Source: Hyphomicrobium sp.
GTDB lineage: Bacteria > Pseudomonadota > Alphaproteobacteria > Rhizobiales > Hyphomicrobiaceae
Direction: 5' to 3'
Length of the DNA: 64,000 nucleotides
Assembly: GCF_019753045.1 (NCBI RefSeq)
Contig: NZ_JAIELN010000009.1
Coordinates: 124,001 to 188,000, forward strand
Position numbers and translations under genes: made by a program
In this document: piece by piece, positions 63,505 through 64,000 of the stretch
Layout: each line of letters begins with the position of its first letter
Numbering within the stretch: the first letter of the stretch is position 1
The notes under the pieces: model-generated
Told to the model about the DNA's origin: nothing
Database searches by the model: none
The model's input: only the letters and a program-made list of their open reading frames with translations

Positions 63505-64000
63505 CAGTCGGCTCCTTCGCCGGCAAGGATCGCGGCCAGCGCCGCATCGCCCGCCGGCCCGAAAATGGACCACGAAACTCCCGCCCGCGCAACGATCTCG
63601 GGAAAAAACCCGTCGACCACGCCTTGCCGGGCAAGGTCCTCAGCAGAAAGATCATCCGCAACGTCGACGGACTTCAGAAGAATAAGCCGCGCACCCAAAA
63701 GTTCGGCGAGACGCACCGAAAGACTATCCGACGTGACCGACCAGTTGGCGGAGATCGTCTCGTCGTCGCCGATCATGCGAAGCGGCGCCCAGACGGGAAT
63801 TTGTCCATCCATGATGCAGTCGGAGATTTCATCGATCGAGCGAGCGACTTTCAAACCGAACCGCTCGGAAACGATCCATTCCGCCATCTGCTCCATGGCG
63901 AGCATGGCAAGGCGATGAGCCACCACGTCGTTGAATCTGATCTCACGCTGCAAACTGCGCACGGCTTCGGCAAACGGGCCGCCGCCGGGCACGATGACGA
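63504..64000 (-). CDS. Amino-acid-kinase family protein (MfnE-like), 5' end outside window
   Basis: At least 165 residues; the N-terminus lies beyond the right edge. VIVPGGGPFAEAVRSLQREI, AHRLAMLAMEQMAEWIVSE, VWAPLRMIGDDETISANWSV then TSDSLSVRLAELLGARLILL and LLKSVDVADDLSAEDLARQG match the aspartate/uridylate-kinase fold as in MfnE, which phosphorylates an aminofuran precursor of methanofuran. Context with DUF447 supports a methanofuran-type cofactor role. Partial, so the catalytic N-terminal loop is not seen. Confidence 0.8.
   Translation of the reverse strand, partial: VIVPGGGPFAEAVRSLQREIRFNDVVAHRLAMLAMEQMAEWIVSERFGLKVARSIDEISDCIMDGQIPVWAPLRMIGDDETISANWSVTSDSLSVRLAELLGARLILLKSVDVADDLSAEDLARQGVVDGFFPEIVARAGVSWSIFGPAGDAALAAILAGEGAD

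Noticed and set aside
1-64000. CRISPR arrays, insertion sequences, rRNA genes
   Set aside because: No regularly spaced direct repeats, transposase motifs or rRNA sequences were recognised anywhere in the window.

Overview
The window looks like chromosomal DNA from a methylotrophic alphaproteobacterium, most likely a Hyphomicrobium-like member of the Hyphomicrobiales. The evidence is a complete pqqABCDE set, a near-complete tetrahydromethanopterin (H4MPT) formaldehyde-oxidation cluster (fae, mtdB, mch, RFAP synthase and the accessory genes known as orf5, orf7 and orf17 in Methylobacterium), an NDUFS4-type complex I accessory protein, and generally GC-rich coding DNA. Genus is an inference from gene content; no 16S gene is present.

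Layout. (1) 1-6000, minus strand: an apparent metal/oxygen-stress operon of hybrid HWE-type histidine kinase, truncated hemerythrin, chromate transporter and a magnesium-type P-ATPase that runs off the left edge. (2) 6.6-20.4 kb: an accessory stretch of small secreted or membrane proteins, a c-type cytochrome, a beta-barrel protein, DUF1810, an MBL-fold hydrolase, tRNA-Gly, an oxalate/formate-type MFS transporter, an NDUFS4-like protein, a secreted tandem-repeat protein and an FkbM methyltransferase. (3) 20.3-31.8 kb: a YceI protein, then a divergent electron-transfer locus. Leftward it has a pentaheme cytochrome and a 561-residue protein that looks like an outer-membrane barrel. Rightward it has a 2Fe-2S flavin reductase, a tetraheme cytochrome, a histidine-containing membrane protein, an anchored decaheme cytochrome and a TPR protein resembling cytochrome c maturation factors. 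Nineteen CXXCH heme sites in one locus next to a barrel make this the best candidate for an undescribed system, possibly carrying electrons across the envelope. (4) 31.9-38.7 kb: second-type methionine aminopeptidase, orphan ParA, tRNA-Pro, DUF192, double cold-shock protein, glyoxalase I, HI0933-like flavoprotein and a secreted alpha/beta hydrolase. (5) 39.1-47.0 kb: assimilatory sulfate reduction (cysH-cysD-cysN, a TauE/SafE exporter, and cysJ-cysI convergent to them). (6) 47.5-51.6 kb: pqqABCDE followed by a class I cytochrome c. (7) 51.6-64.0 kb: pterin and H4MPT genes.

How it fits together. PQQ is the cofactor of periplasmic methanol dehydrogenase, and the cytochrome after pqqE could carry electrons from that chain. 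Formaldehyde is then condensed with H4MPT (fae) and oxidised through mtdB and mch. The neighbouring RFAP synthase, folK, pterin dehydratase, ATP-grasp, CitG-like, HisA-like, TIGR03123-like, DUF447 and amino-acid-kinase genes are expected to build the H4MPT and methanofuran-type cofactors. Methanol dehydrogenase structural genes are not in the window.

Limits: all calls are from reading the translated sequence and recognising motifs; no searches were run. Start codons were moved where a Shine-Dalgarno sequence or gene overlap argued for it.
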